NCBI RefSeq assembly: GCF_009857595.1
Contig: NZ_WWCU01000004.1
Coordinates: 186,001 to 250,000, forward strand
Source: Pseudoduganella aquatica
Lineage (GTDB): Bacteria; Pseudomonadota; Gammaproteobacteria; Burkholderiales; Burkholderiaceae_D
DNA: 64,000 nucleotides
Reading direction: 5' to 3'
The notes under the pieces were generated by a model that was not told the origin of the DNA, made no database searches, and was given only the letters and a program-made list of their open reading frames with translations. This document shows positions 17,498-25,592 of the stretch, one piece after another (the first letter of the stretch is position 1; each line of letters starts with the position of its first letter). A program made the translations under genes and the position numbers.

Positions 17498-18459
17498 AAG
17501 CCCGCATCTGGGGCGCGCGCGGTTCGCTGCCGGTGGCGCTCACCCATACGCAAATCCGGGCCAAGCTGGTGGCCGCGCTGGAAGGCGCCATAGGCCGGGA
17601 TCTGGACAACAGCGAAAAGATCGCCGGCTATGTCGACAGCCTGGGCTTCGACGTGCGCGGCACCTTCGGCGGCCACTCCAGCTGCGTCGAAGTGCAGGTA
17701 TGGGATCCGGACAACTGCGCCGAACACGTGATACTGGACATGGGCAGCGGCGTGCGTCCGCTGGGCGGCGCCAAGCTGGCGCGCTACGGGCCGGGCAAGC
17801 CGCAGACCTACCATGTGTTCATGTCCCACCTGCACTGGGACCACATCATGGGCTTCCCCTTTTTCACGCCCGCCTACATCCCCGGCAACCGCATCATTAT
17901 TTACGGCTGCCACGCGCAGCTGGAGACCGCGTTCCGCCGCCAGCAGGAGTCCATCAGCTTCCCGGTGAGCTTCGACCAGCTGGGCGCGAAGATCGAGTTC
18001 CGCCAGCTGGAGCCGGGCGTACCCATCGAAATCAACGGCCTGCGCATCACCGCCAAGCTGCAGCTGCACGCGGGCGACTCCTACGGCTACCGCCTGGAGC
18101 ACGGCGGCCGCACGCTGATCTACACCACCGATTCCGAGCACAAGCTGGAGGACAGCGCCGCGCGCCAGGGCTTTGTCGACTTCTTCCGCAACGCCGACCT
18201 GGTGATCTTCGACGCCATGTACTCGCTGGCCGACTCCATTTCCGTCAAAGCCGACTGGGGCCATTCCAGCAACGTGGTGGGCGTGGAGCTGTGCCAGCTG
18301 GCGGGCGCGCGCCAGCTATGCCTGTTCCACCACGAGCCCATCTACGACGACGCGCAGATCGCGCGCGTGCTGGCGGAAACCCGGCGCTTCGCCGAGCTGA
18401 CCGGCGAGGCGCCGCTGGACGTGGTTGCCGCCTACGACGGCATGGAAATTGAACTCTAG
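17494..18459 (+). CDS. MBL-fold metallo-hydrolase of the STAS/PP2C operon
   Basis: A 321-residue metallo-beta-lactamase-fold protein. It starts IWGARGSLPV, continues with GGHSSCVEV (~residue 57) and ILDMGSGVRPLG, carries the metal motif HLHWDH (~111-116), and later has TTDSEH and HHEP. This is the PhnP/cAMP-phosphodiesterase-like branch rather than a lactamase. Compared with short relatives it has a ~30-residue insert after the first strand. It overlaps the STAS gene by 4 bases and is 12 bases before the CHASE2-phosphatase gene, so it belongs to that pathway. Substrate unknown; a nucleotide or cyclic-nucleotide phosphodiester is possible. Confidence 0.8.
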   Translation: MKARIWGARGSLPVALTHTQIRAKLVAALEGAIGRDLDNSEKIAGYVDSLGFDVRGTFGGHSSCVEVQVWDPDNCAEHVILDMGSGVRPLGGAKLARYGPGKPQTYHVFMSHLHWDHIMGFPFFTPAYIPGNRIIIYGCHAQLETAFRRQQESISFPVSFDQLGAKIEFRQLEPGVPIEINGLRITAKLQLHAGDSYGYRLEHGGRTLIYTTDSEHKLEDSAARQGFVDFFRNADLVIFDAMYSLADSISVKADWGHSSNVVGVELCQLAGARQLCLFHHEPIYDDAQIARVLAETRRFAELTGEAPLDVVAAYDGMEIEL

Positions 18460-18471
18460 GGCGCCGCGCCC

Positions 18472-20610
18472 GTGGCCGCCATGCGCCGCTTCCTGAAGCG
18501 GCTGGCCATCGGCCTGCGCGTGCGCGGGCGGCCGCTGGCGCTGGCCCTGGCGCTGATCTTCGCCTGTTTCCTGGCGGTCCCCGGCGACGGCCTGTTGCCC
18601 GGTTTGCGGCTGGCCTTGTTCGACGGCTACCAGCGCGCCATGCCGCGCGAACGCCTTTCCGGCCCGGTGGAAATCGTGGCCATCGACGAAGCGTCGCTCA
18701 AGCGCTACGGCCAGTGGCCCTGGCCGCGCACCCGGCTGGCCGAGCTGATCGACCGGATGAACGCGCAGCGGCCGCTGGCGATCGGCCTCGACATTTTTAT
18801 GCCCGAAGCGGACACCAGTTCGCCGGAAGCCCTGGCCGCGCGCCTGCCGGACGGCGAGGCGGCGCTGAAGGCCAGCCTGCTCAAGCTGCCCGGCTACGAC
18901 GACGTGCTGGCCGCGTCCATCCAGCGCGCGCCGGTGGTGCTGGGCGCCGCCGGTTTCGACGTGCCCACGCCGGGCGCCACAGCGGCGCTGCGCACCTGGC
19001 CGGTGGTGACGCGGGGCGGCGAGCCGCAGCGCCATCTGCGCAATTTCCCGCTGGCGCTGGGCAGCCTGCCCGCGCTGCAGGCGGCGGCCAGCGGGCAAGG
19101 CCTGCTGTCGGCGGACCTGGAGCACGGCGTGGTGCGGCGTGTGCCGCTGGTGGCGCGCATAGGCGGGGCCGTGCTGCCTTCGCTGTCCGTGGAAATGCTG
19201 CGCGTGGCCACGCGCGCGCCGGCGGTCCGGCTGGAACTGGGGCCGGAAGGCGCGCGCAGCGTGAACCTGGGCGACCTGCACGTGCCCAGCCAGCCGTCCG
19301 GCACGGTGTGGGTGCATTTCTCGCGCCCCGCGCCGGAGCGCTATATTTCAGCCAGCGAGCTGCTGGACGGCAGCGCGCCGCCGGACTTCCTGAACAACAA
19401 ACTGGTCATCGTCGCGCTGACCGGCCTGGGCCTGATGGACTACAAGACCAACGCGCGCGGCGACTTCATGCCGGGCGTGGACGTGCACGCGCAGCTGATC
19501 GAAAGCTTCTTCGACGGCCGCTTCCTGCTGCGCCCGGACCACATGCGCTGGGCCGAGTCGGGCGCGCTGCTGGCGTGCAGCCTGTTGCTGGTGTGGATGC
19601 TGCCGCGCCTGCGGCTGCGCTTCGCCGCGCTGGCCTGGGCGGCGCTGTCGCTGCTGCTGTTCGGCGGCGGCGCGTTGCTGTTCGCGCGCGCAGGGCTGCT
19701 GTTCGACGCGCTGGCGGTGTGGCTGGCCATGAGCCTGACCAGCGTGAGCCTGCTGGCCAGCCTGTTCGTCAGCGAGAAGGCCGCGCACCGGCGCAGCGAC
19801 GCGGCCCTGCAGCTGGCGCGCGAGGGCGCGGCCAAGGCGGCCGGCGAACTGGGCGCGGCGCGCCGCATCCAGATGGCCAGCCTGCCGCAGGCGGCCAGCG
19901 TGTTCCCGGCCGAGACGCGTTTCGCCGTGGCGGCGCTGCTCGAACCGGCGCGCGAGGTGGGCGGCGACCTGTACGACTTCTTTATGCTGGACAAGGAGCA
20001 CCTGTTGTTCCTGATCGGAGACGTGTCCGGCAAGGGGCTGCCGGCCAGCCTGTTCATGGTGGTGGCCAAGGCGCTGTCCAAGAGCATCGCGCTGCGCGAA
20101 ACGGCCGCCGTGCCGGACCCTGGCGCCATCCTGAACCGCGCCAATCGGGAGCTGCTGCGGGAAAATCCTGAAATGCTGTTCGTGACCGCGATTGCGGGCA
20201 TCCTGCACGCGGGCAGCGGTGAGCTGGTGCTGTGCAACGCCGGGCATGACGCGCCGCGCGTGCTGCGCGCAGGCGGCGCGCTGGAACGCCTCCAGGCTGC
20301 CGACGGCCCGCCGCTGTGCGTGATCGACAACTTCGAGTACCCGGTGCAGCGCTATCGCCTGGCGCCGGGCGATACCCTGTGCCTGGTCACCGACGGCATC
20401 CCGGAAGCGATGGACGAGGGCGGCAAGCAGTACGGCATGGAGCGGATGGATGCCTTGCTGGCCGGCGCGGGCGGCATGCCGCCGCAAGGGCTGGTGGACG
20501 CCATGCGAGAAGACGTGCGCAGCCATGTCGGCAGCGTGGAGCCGTGGGACGACATCACGGTGCTGGTGGTGCGCTGGCATGGTCATCATCCTGAAACATT
20601 GGCCGTATAA
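18472..20610 (+). CDS. CHASE2 sensor - SpoIIE-type PP2C phosphatase
   Basis: A 712-residue inner-membrane receptor phosphatase. An N-terminal TM (~20-40) is followed by an extracytoplasmic CHASE2 domain (~45-345; IVAIDEASLKRYGQWPWPR, AIGLDIFMPE), three TM helices (~365-445), a short coiled coil, and a PP2C/SpoIIE domain (~465-705). The PP2C acidic motifs REVGGDLYDFF (~493-503) and LIGDVSGKGLPASLF (~512-526) are intact. It would dephosphorylate the STAS protein in response to an envelope signal. Start: GTG 18472 with AGGG 10 bases upstream is chosen; ATG 18481 is an alternative. Third gene of the STAS-MBL operon. Confidence 0.88.
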   Translation: MAAMRRFLKRLAIGLRVRGRPLALALALIFACFLAVPGDGLLPGLRLALFDGYQRAMPRERLSGPVEIVAIDEASLKRYGQWPWPRTRLAELIDRMNAQRPLAIGLDIFMPEADTSSPEALAARLPDGEAALKASLLKLPGYDDVLAASIQRAPVVLGAAGFDVPTPGATAALRTWPVVTRGGEPQRHLRNFPLALGSLPALQAAASGQGLLSADLEHGVVRRVPLVARIGGAVLPSLSVEMLRVATRAPAVRLELGPEGARSVNLGDLHVPSQPSGTVWVHFSRPAPERYISASELLDGSAPPDFLNNKLVIVALTGLGLMDYKTNARGDFMPGVDVHAQLIESFFDGRFLLRPDHMRWAESGALLACSLLLVWMLPRLRLRFAALAWAALSLLLFGGGALLFARAGLLFDALAVWLAMSLTSVSLLASLFVSEKAAHRRSDAALQLAREGAAKAAGELGAARRIQMASLPQAASVFPAETRFAVAALLEPAREVGGDLYDFFMLDKEHLLFLIGDVSGKGLPASLFMVVAKALSKSIALRETAAVPDPGAILNRANRELLRENPEMLFVTAIAGILHAGSGELVLCNAGHDAPRVLRAGGALERLQAADGPPLCVIDNFEYPVQRYRLAPGDTLCLVTDGIPEAMDEGGKQYGMERMDALLAGAGGMPPQGLVDAMREDVRSHVGSVEPWDDITVLVVRWHGHHPETLAV

Positions 20611-20640
20611 CATCGCGCGCTAGTTCACCATCGAGCCACC

Positions 20641-22311
20641 ATGATCCATAAATTTTCGCATTCTATTTTCGTAGCCGCCGCCCTGGCCGCTGCATTCCAG
20701 GCCCAAGCGGCTGCACCAACCGCCGCGCCGGCCCAGCCCAAGCTGGTCGTCGTCCTGGTGGTGGACGGCCTGCCCAACGAGCAAGTGCTGCGTTACCGCG
20801 ACCAGTTCGGCCAGGGCGGTTTCCGCCGCCTGCTGGAGCAGGGCGCCTGGTTCAGCAACGCGCACCAGGCCCATGGCATCACCGTAACGGCCGTGGGCCA
20901 CGCGGCGGTGCTGTCCGGCGCCTATCCCTACCAGCATGGCGTCATCGCCAACAATTGGATTGATGCAGCCACCGGCGAGCAGGTATATTGCACGGACGAC
21001 GCGTCCTATTCCTACATCGGCGAAGAAACCAAGCGCCTGGACGGCACCTCGCCCGCGCGCCTGCGTGTGAGCACGCTGGGCGACGAGCTGCGCTACGCCA
21101 GCGGCAACCGCGCCAAAGTGGTGACCGTGTCCGGCAAAGACCGTGGCGCGATTCTGCTGGCGGGCAAAACCGGCACGGCCTATATGTACATGGACAAGAC
21201 CGGCAACTTCGCCAGTTCGACTTACTATATGGCGCAGCATCCGGAGTGGGTGCAGCGCTACCAGGCGGGCAAGCCGCAGAACCGCTACTACGGCAAGAAC
21301 TGGAATCTGCTGCTGCCCGAATCCGCCTACGCAAACGACATGCCCGACCCGGCTCCGGTGGTGGGCGGCGCGCGCAACGGCTTCCCATTCTCGTACTACA
21401 GCGAAAGCGGCGAGCTGGACAGCGGCTACTACGCACGCCTGCGTACAGGTCCCTACCTGGACGAGCTGACACTGGAGTTCGCGCGCGCCGCCGTGGAAGG
21501 CGAAAACCTGGGCAGGAACGCGGCGGGCGTGCCCGACCTGCTGGGTGTGAGCCTGTCCTCGCACGACTACGTCAACCACGCCTACGGCCCGGAAAGCCGC
21601 ATGTCGCACGACCACCTGCAGCGCCTGGACCGCATGATCGCCGGTTTCTTCAGCTATCTCGACAAGCGCATCGGCATGGATAACGTGATGGTGGTGCTGA
21701 CCGCAGACCACGGCTTCGCCAACACGGCCGAGTTCTCGCAAGGCCGCCGCGTGGAAGCGCAGCGCATCGACGGCAACAAGTTGATGCAAGGCCTGGATGC
21801 GCAGCTGGCCAAGGTGTTCGGCGTGGAAAAACTGGTGGTCGGCTCCGCCAAGGGCAATGTACTGCCGAATATCTATCTGGACCACGGTCTGATGGAAAAG
21901 AACAAGCTCAAGCCGGACGATGTGGAGAAAGCCGCCGCCGCGTGGCTGGAAGCGCAGCCGGGCGTGAACGAAGTGTACCGCCGCCAGCAGATCGAAAACG
22001 GCGGCGCCAACGGCACCCGCCAGTCGCTGCTGATGCGCCGCGCCTTCAACCACCAGGCCTCGGGCGACCTGATCCTGGTGCACAAGCCGTTCTGGTACGT
22101 GGGATCCGGCACGTCCGGCACCACCCACGGCTCGCCATACGCCTACGACACCAACGTGCCGTTGATGGTGATGGGCAAGCAGTGGATCAAGCCGGGCGCT
22201 TACGGCCAATACGCGGAAGTGGTGGACATTGCGCCGACGCTGGCGCACCTGCTGCGCGTGCGTCCGCCCGCCGGCGCCGAAGGCCGCGTGCTGACCGAAA
22301 CGCTGCGTTAA
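20641..22311 (+). CDS. PafA-like alkaline phosphatase family protein
   Basis: A 556-residue exported hydrolase with a signal peptide (about residues 1-24, ending AQAAA). It has the type I phosphodiesterase/alkaline-phosphatase fold: metal Asp in VVVLVVDGLP (~38), Thr nucleophile region HGITVTAVGHAAVLSG (~80-95), LSSHDYVNH (~305), LTADHGF (~355) and GTTHGSPYAYD (~498). A Thr nucleophile points to a PafA-type phosphate-insensitive monoesterase acting in the periplasm. It follows the CHASE2 gene by 30 bases and may be co-transcribed. Together with the phytase it adds a second phosphate-releasing enzyme in the window. Confidence 0.82.
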   Translation: MIHKFSHSIFVAAALAAAFQAQAAAPTAAPAQPKLVVVLVVDGLPNEQVLRYRDQFGQGGFRRLLEQGAWFSNAHQAHGITVTAVGHAAVLSGAYPYQHGVIANNWIDAATGEQVYCTDDASYSYIGEETKRLDGTSPARLRVSTLGDELRYASGNRAKVVTVSGKDRGAILLAGKTGTAYMYMDKTGNFASSTYYMAQHPEWVQRYQAGKPQNRYYGKNWNLLLPESAYANDMPDPAPVVGGARNGFPFSYYSESGELDSGYYARLRTGPYLDELTLEFARAAVEGENLGRNAAGVPDLLGVSLSSHDYVNHAYGPESRMSHDHLQRLDRMIAGFFSYLDKRIGMDNVMVVLTADHGFANTAEFSQGRRVEAQRIDGNKLMQGLDAQLAKVFGVEKLVVGSAKGNVLPNIYLDHGLMEKNKLKPDDVEKAAAAWLEAQPGVNEVYRRQQIENGGANGTRQSLLMRRAFNHQASGDLILVHKPFWYVGSGTSGTTHGSPYAYDTNVPLMVMGKQWIKPGAYGQYAEVVDIAPTLAHLLRVRPPAGAEGRVLTETLR

Positions 22312-22316
22312 TGCAC

Positions 22317-22410
22317 TGGCGGGTTACGGCTCCGCCTAACCCGCCCTACGGCCTGCGGCGTCGATGTTTCGTAGGGCGGGTTAGCGGGCCTTGCCCGCGT
22401 AACCCGCCAG
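22317..22410. repeat. Inverted pair of REP-like palindromic elements
   Basis: Left arm 22317-22350 and right arm 22370-22410 are inverted copies of one GC-rich unit. Each contains GGCGGGTTA and TAACCCGCC halves and a GTAGGGCGGG/CCCGCCCTAC end, with a ~19-base spacer. Each arm can fold by itself and both can pair with each other. The pair lies exactly between two convergent genes, the usual place for REP/BIME elements, and may serve as a bidirectional terminator. No second copy was noticed in the window. Confidence 0.7.
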
Positions 22411-22414
22411 GCGG

Positions 22415-23008
22415 CTAGCGTACCCGCACCTCCACGCGCCGGTTTGCCTGTTCCGCCTTTCCGTCCGCAGTCTGCACCGCCAGCTCGCGCTCGCCGCGTC
22501 CGGACACGGCGATGGCGTCGGCCGGCACGCCGCCTTCCACCAGCCAGCGCTTGACCGACTCGGCCCGCTTCAGCGACAGCGCGTCGTTGAACGCCATGGT
22601 ATCCACCCGGTCGGTATGGCCGATCACGAGCGCCTCGGCGGCGGGCCGCGCCGCCAGTTCCGCCTTGATCTGCGGCAGGCGCGCGGCGGACTCCGGCACC
22701 AGGGTGTCGCCGCCCGTTTCAAAGAACAGCATGAACACCGCCGCGCGCTGCGGCAGGGCGGCAAGCTGCTCGCGGTAGCGCTGCTGGATATCGGCCGGGT
22801 TGCCCGCGCCCACCAGCAGCACGGCCGCGCCGTCCACGGCGGCGCTCTGGTAAGGCTGGTCCAGCAGGGCTTCGCCTTTGGACGAGGTCACCACCACGGC
22901 GCTGGCCCGCCCGTCCTGGCTGGGCAGCAGCGTGATGCGCTCCTTAGGCCCGCTGCCATGCTGCGACAGCGCGGCCACCAGGCAGACTATCCACAGTAGC
23001 GCGGCCAT
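22415..23008 (-). CDS. OmpA-family (peptidoglycan-binding C-domain) protein
   Basis: A 197-residue protein with an N-terminal hydrophobic segment (MAALLWIVCLVAALS) acting as signal or anchor, a ~75-residue unassigned middle, and a C-terminal OmpA domain (~85-195). The domain shows FFETGGDTLVPES, VIGHTDRVDTMAFNDALSLKRAESVKRWL (in two parts) and the terminal NRRVEVRVR. OmpA domains bind diaminopimelate of peptidoglycan. Its ATG shares one base with the stop of the FecR-domain gene, so both are made together. Probably a periplasmic wall-tethered partner of the FecR protein. Confidence 0.85.
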   Translation of the reverse strand: MAALLWIVCLVAALSQHGSGPKERITLLPSQDGRASAVVVTSSKGEALLDQPYQSAAVDGAAVLLVGAGNPADIQQRYREQLAALPQRAAVFMLFFETGGDTLVPESAARLPQIKAELAARPAAEALVIGHTDRVDTMAFNDALSLKRAESVKRWLVEGGVPADAIAVSGRGERELAVQTADGKAEQANRRVEVRVR

Positions 23009-23487
23009 TATTGGCCGGCTCCGTCGCCCACCTCGATCACGAACTCAGTGCCGCGCACGGCCAGCACGGTGCTGGGCGTGGAAAATTTCACCGCCTTGGG
23101 CGACTGCTTGGACAGTTTGCCGGAAATGACGGCCAGCGTGCCGCGCCGCACCGAAGCGTCCAGTTCCCCTTCGTGGGTGGTGGCGTTGAAGGCGAACTTC
23201 TGCAGGGCCAGCGTGGTGTTGGGACCGAGCGCCAGCAAGGTCTCGTCGCGCAGGGTGATGCCCGCGCTGCCGTCGGTGCCGGTGATGACGGAGTCGCTGG
23301 CCAGCACGGCCGCACCGACCGGCGCGCCCATCTTCTTGCCTTCGCGCTCTATGCTGACGCTGCCTTTGGCGGTCTTGATCATGCCGGCCGGCTCGGCGGC
23401 CTGGGCGGGCAGGGCGGTAGCAAACAGCACTGGCAGTACCGGCGCCAGCAGCATGGCCGCGACAGTCCGCAGGTTTATTGTGCGCAT
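23008..23487 (-). CDS. Secreted FecR-domain protein
   Basis: A 159-residue protein: signal peptide about residues 1-30 (ending ATALPAQA), then a FecR domain (GMIKTAKGSVSIEREGKKM, VLASDSVITGTDGSAGITLRD, VLAVRGTEFVIEV at the end). Unlike the sensor FecR it has no transmembrane or sigma-binding segment, so it is a free periplasmic domain. GGAGG (23497-23493) is 5 bases before ATG 23487. It is followed at once by the OmpA gene and is divergent from the RsbW-like kinase gene (starts only 39 bases apart). FecR-domain proteins commonly accompany CHASE2 receptors (recalled association), which fits the neighbouring gene set. Confidence 0.8.
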   Translation of the reverse strand: MRTINLRTVAAMLLAPVLPVLFATALPAQAAEPAGMIKTAKGSVSIEREGKKMGAPVGAAVLASDSVITGTDGSAGITLRDETLLALGPNTTLALQKFAFNATTHEGELDASVRRGTLAVISGKLSKQSPKAVKFSTPSTVLAVRGTEFVIEVGDGAGQ

Positions 23488-23526
23488 GATGCCCTCCATC
23501 ACTAGACATTCCGATAATATGCTTGA

Positions 23527-23976
23527 ATGGAGGAAAAGGAAACCAATTCTGCCGCTGGCGGTTGTGAAATTGGCACGCGCTTTGAGGCCAGGCTGGCGTG
23601 CGTCCCAGCCGCCACGGCATGCCTTGTTGCAGGCATGCACGCCGCCGGCGCGCCGCCCGAAGCGGTGCTGCGCGCCGAGCTGATATTGGAGGAACTGGTG
23701 CGCAACACCATCCTGCACGGTTACCGGGGCGACAGCGGCCAGCCACTCTGGATCGCGCCGGATGCCGGCGGTTTCTGCTACACCGACGCGGCCCCGGCCT
23801 TCAATCCGCTGGCCGACGGCCCGTCCGGAATTGCGCCCGATCCGGCCAAACCCGTGGCGGACCAGCACGTGGGCGGCGCAGGCCTGCCTTTGATACGCCA
23901 GCTTTCATCCAGCATTGCTTATGAACGGGTAGCCGGATGCAATCGGCTGCGCGTGGCTGTATCGGCCAGCGCCTGA
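23527..23976 (+). CDS. RsbW-like anti-sigma factor/serine kinase (HATPase_c_2)
   Basis: A 149-residue GHKL ATPase-fold protein. The N box is ELILEELVRNTILHGY (~50-65), the D box TDAAPAFNPL has Ala where Gly is usual, and the G2 box is GGAGLPLIRQL (~116-126). In partner switching this protein phosphorylates the STAS antagonist and captures a sigma factor or other target. Its STAS partner and PP2C lie 3-6 kb upstream on the same strand. The ATG is 8 bases after an ATAATAT box, so the mRNA may be leaderless or the promoter lies elsewhere. It converges with the chemoreceptor gene. Confidence 0.78.
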   Translation: MEEKETNSAAGGCEIGTRFEARLACVPAATACLVAGMHAAGAPPEAVLRAELILEELVRNTILHGYRGDSGQPLWIAPDAGGFCYTDAAPAFNPLADGPSGIAPDPAKPVADQHVGGAGLPLIRQLSSSIAYERVAGCNRLRVAVSASA

Positions 23977-23989
23977 GGGCCGGCGCCGC

Positions 23990-25471
23990 TCAGAACTTGG
24001 TGAATTGCGACTCGTCCAGTCCGGCCGCGCCGGGCGCCAGGCCGGCCGGCTGCACGGCGCTGCGGTGCGCGCGCGGCTTGCCGGATTTGACCGAGCGCAC
24101 ATTGGAACGGTCCGGCTGGCCGTCGATGGCGTAGCGTTTGAACAGGGCCATCAGCTGCGCCAGGTGGTCGGCCTGGGTATTCATTTCTTCCGACGTGGCG
24201 GCCAGTTCCTCCGAGCTGGCGGCGTTGGTCTGGGTGGCCTGGCTGAGCTGCACCACGGCCGAATTGATCTGGCCCACGCCGGCGGACTGCTCCTCGGAGG
24301 CGGCGGCGATCTCCTGCACCAGGTCCGAGGTGCGGCGGATATTGGGCACCATGGCTTCCAGCAGCACGCCGGCCTGTTCGGCCAGCTCCACGCTGTTGGC
24401 CGCCACTTCGCCTATCTCCTGCGCCGCCACCTGGCTGCGCTCGGCCAGCTTGCGCACCTCGGCGGCCACCACCGCAAAGCCTTTGCCGTGCTCGTGCGCG
24501 CGGGCCGCCTCGATGGCGGCGTTCAGGGCCAGCAGATTGGTCTGGTAGGCGATGTCGTCGATGATGCTGACTTTTTTCGCGATCTGGCGCATGGCCGCCG
24601 CCGTGGCTTTCACCACCTCGCCGCCCTTGGCCGCTTCCTGCGCCGCCTTGGTGGCGATGCCGTCGGTGACGCGGGCGTTCTCGGCGTTCTGGGAGATGGA
24701 GGCCGTCATCTGTTCGATGGAGGCGCTGGTTTCCTCCACGCTGGCGGCCTGTTCGCTGGACGCCTGCGACAGCGACTGCGCCGTGGCGCTGACTTCGCCG
24801 GAGGCGCTGGCCAGCACGGCGGCTACCTGCTGGATGTCGCGCACGATGCTGCTCAGGCTGCGCGAGATCCACACCGCCAGCCCGCAGCCCAGTACCGCGA
24901 TCACCACCGCGAAGCCCAGGATCACGCGCTTGGCTTGCTGGGCTATGTCGCTCATCTCGTCGGACTCGGCCTTGGTCTCGGCGGCGTTGACCTCGCGCAG
25001 CCGGGCGCTGGCGCCGGTAATGGCGGCGTCCGCGCCTTTCACCGCCTTGTCCAGTTCGGCCACCGTGGCGCCTTTTTCGCGCAGCGCTTCCAGGTGCGCC
25101 ATCTGCACGCTGTACTCCTTGGTTGCCGCGAGGATGTCATTGAGCAGGGTCTGCTCCTCCCGCGTGAGGTCGGTGCCGGACAGGTAGCCGTTGACGGCCT
25201 TGTCGATCTCGGCGATCTCCGCCCGGAACTTGCCTGCGTAGTCGCCGCCGCGCAGCACATAGTTCTTGAAGTTGTGAGTGGCGCGGCCGTGCGACGCCAC
25301 GATGGCCATGACGGCGTCCTTGCGCGCCAGCGTCACCGTTTCAATGCTGTTCCAGTGGCCGTGCAACGAGGTCAGGCTGGCGAAGGCCGTCAAGCCCAGC
25401 AGGATGACCAGTATCACGATGCCGCCCAGCCCTACGTGCAGCCGGGTTTCCATTTTCATGTGCTTGAACAT
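23990..25471 (-). CDS. Methyl-accepting chemotaxis protein
   Basis: A 493-residue receptor: TM1 (~12-35), a short four-helix-bundle periplasmic domain (~40-185), TM2 (~190-212) and a cytoplasmic signalling domain. The conserved hairpin reads [20 protein letters not shown] (~345-364). No separate HAMP is obvious. AGGAGG 5 bases before the ATG at 25471 fixes the start. The C terminus (ESQFTKF) is vaguely like a CheR-binding tether. No other che genes lie nearby, so it feeds a system encoded elsewhere. Ligand unknown. Confidence 0.9.
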   Translation of the reverse strand: MFKHMKMETRLHVGLGGIVILVILLGLTAFASLTSLHGHWNSIETVTLARKDAVMAIVASHGRATHNFKNYVLRGGDYAGKFRAEIAEIDKAVNGYLSGTDLTREEQTLLNDILAATKEYSVQMAHLEALREKGATVAELDKAVKGADAAITGASARLREVNAAETKAESDEMSDIAQQAKRVILGFAVVIAVLGCGLAVWISRSLSSIVRDIQQVAAVLASASGEVSATAQSLSQASSEQAASVEETSASIEQMTASISQNAENARVTDGIATKAAQEAAKGGEVVKATAAAMRQIAKKVSIIDDIAYQTNLLALNAAIEAARAHEHGKGFAVVAAEVRKLAERSQVAAQEIGEVAANSVELAEQAGVLLEAMVPNIRRTSDLVQEIAAASEEQSAGVGQINSAVVQLSQATQTNAASSEELAATSEEMNTQADHLAQLMALFKRYAIDGQPDRSNVRSVKSGKPRAHRSAVQPAGLAPGAAGLDESQFTKF

Positions 25472-25592
25472 GCTTCCTCCTGATGGCGCGTGCCGGTGGG
25501 ATCATTGTGACGCGTTCCGGAGGTACAAATATCACCAATTCTCACAGTGGCAGAATTACGTCACATTTTTACATTCGGCCACGGCGGGACCG

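Noticed and set aside
20620..22248. 542-codon open frame antisense to the PafA-like phosphatase
   Set aside because: No signal, domain or ribosome site; the plus-strand phosphatase has all family motifs.
23008..23487. FecR-type anti-sigma regulator of an ECF sigma factor
   Set aside because: The protein lacks the N-terminal sigma-binding and TM parts and there is no FecI-like gene nearby; it is a free secreted FecR domain.
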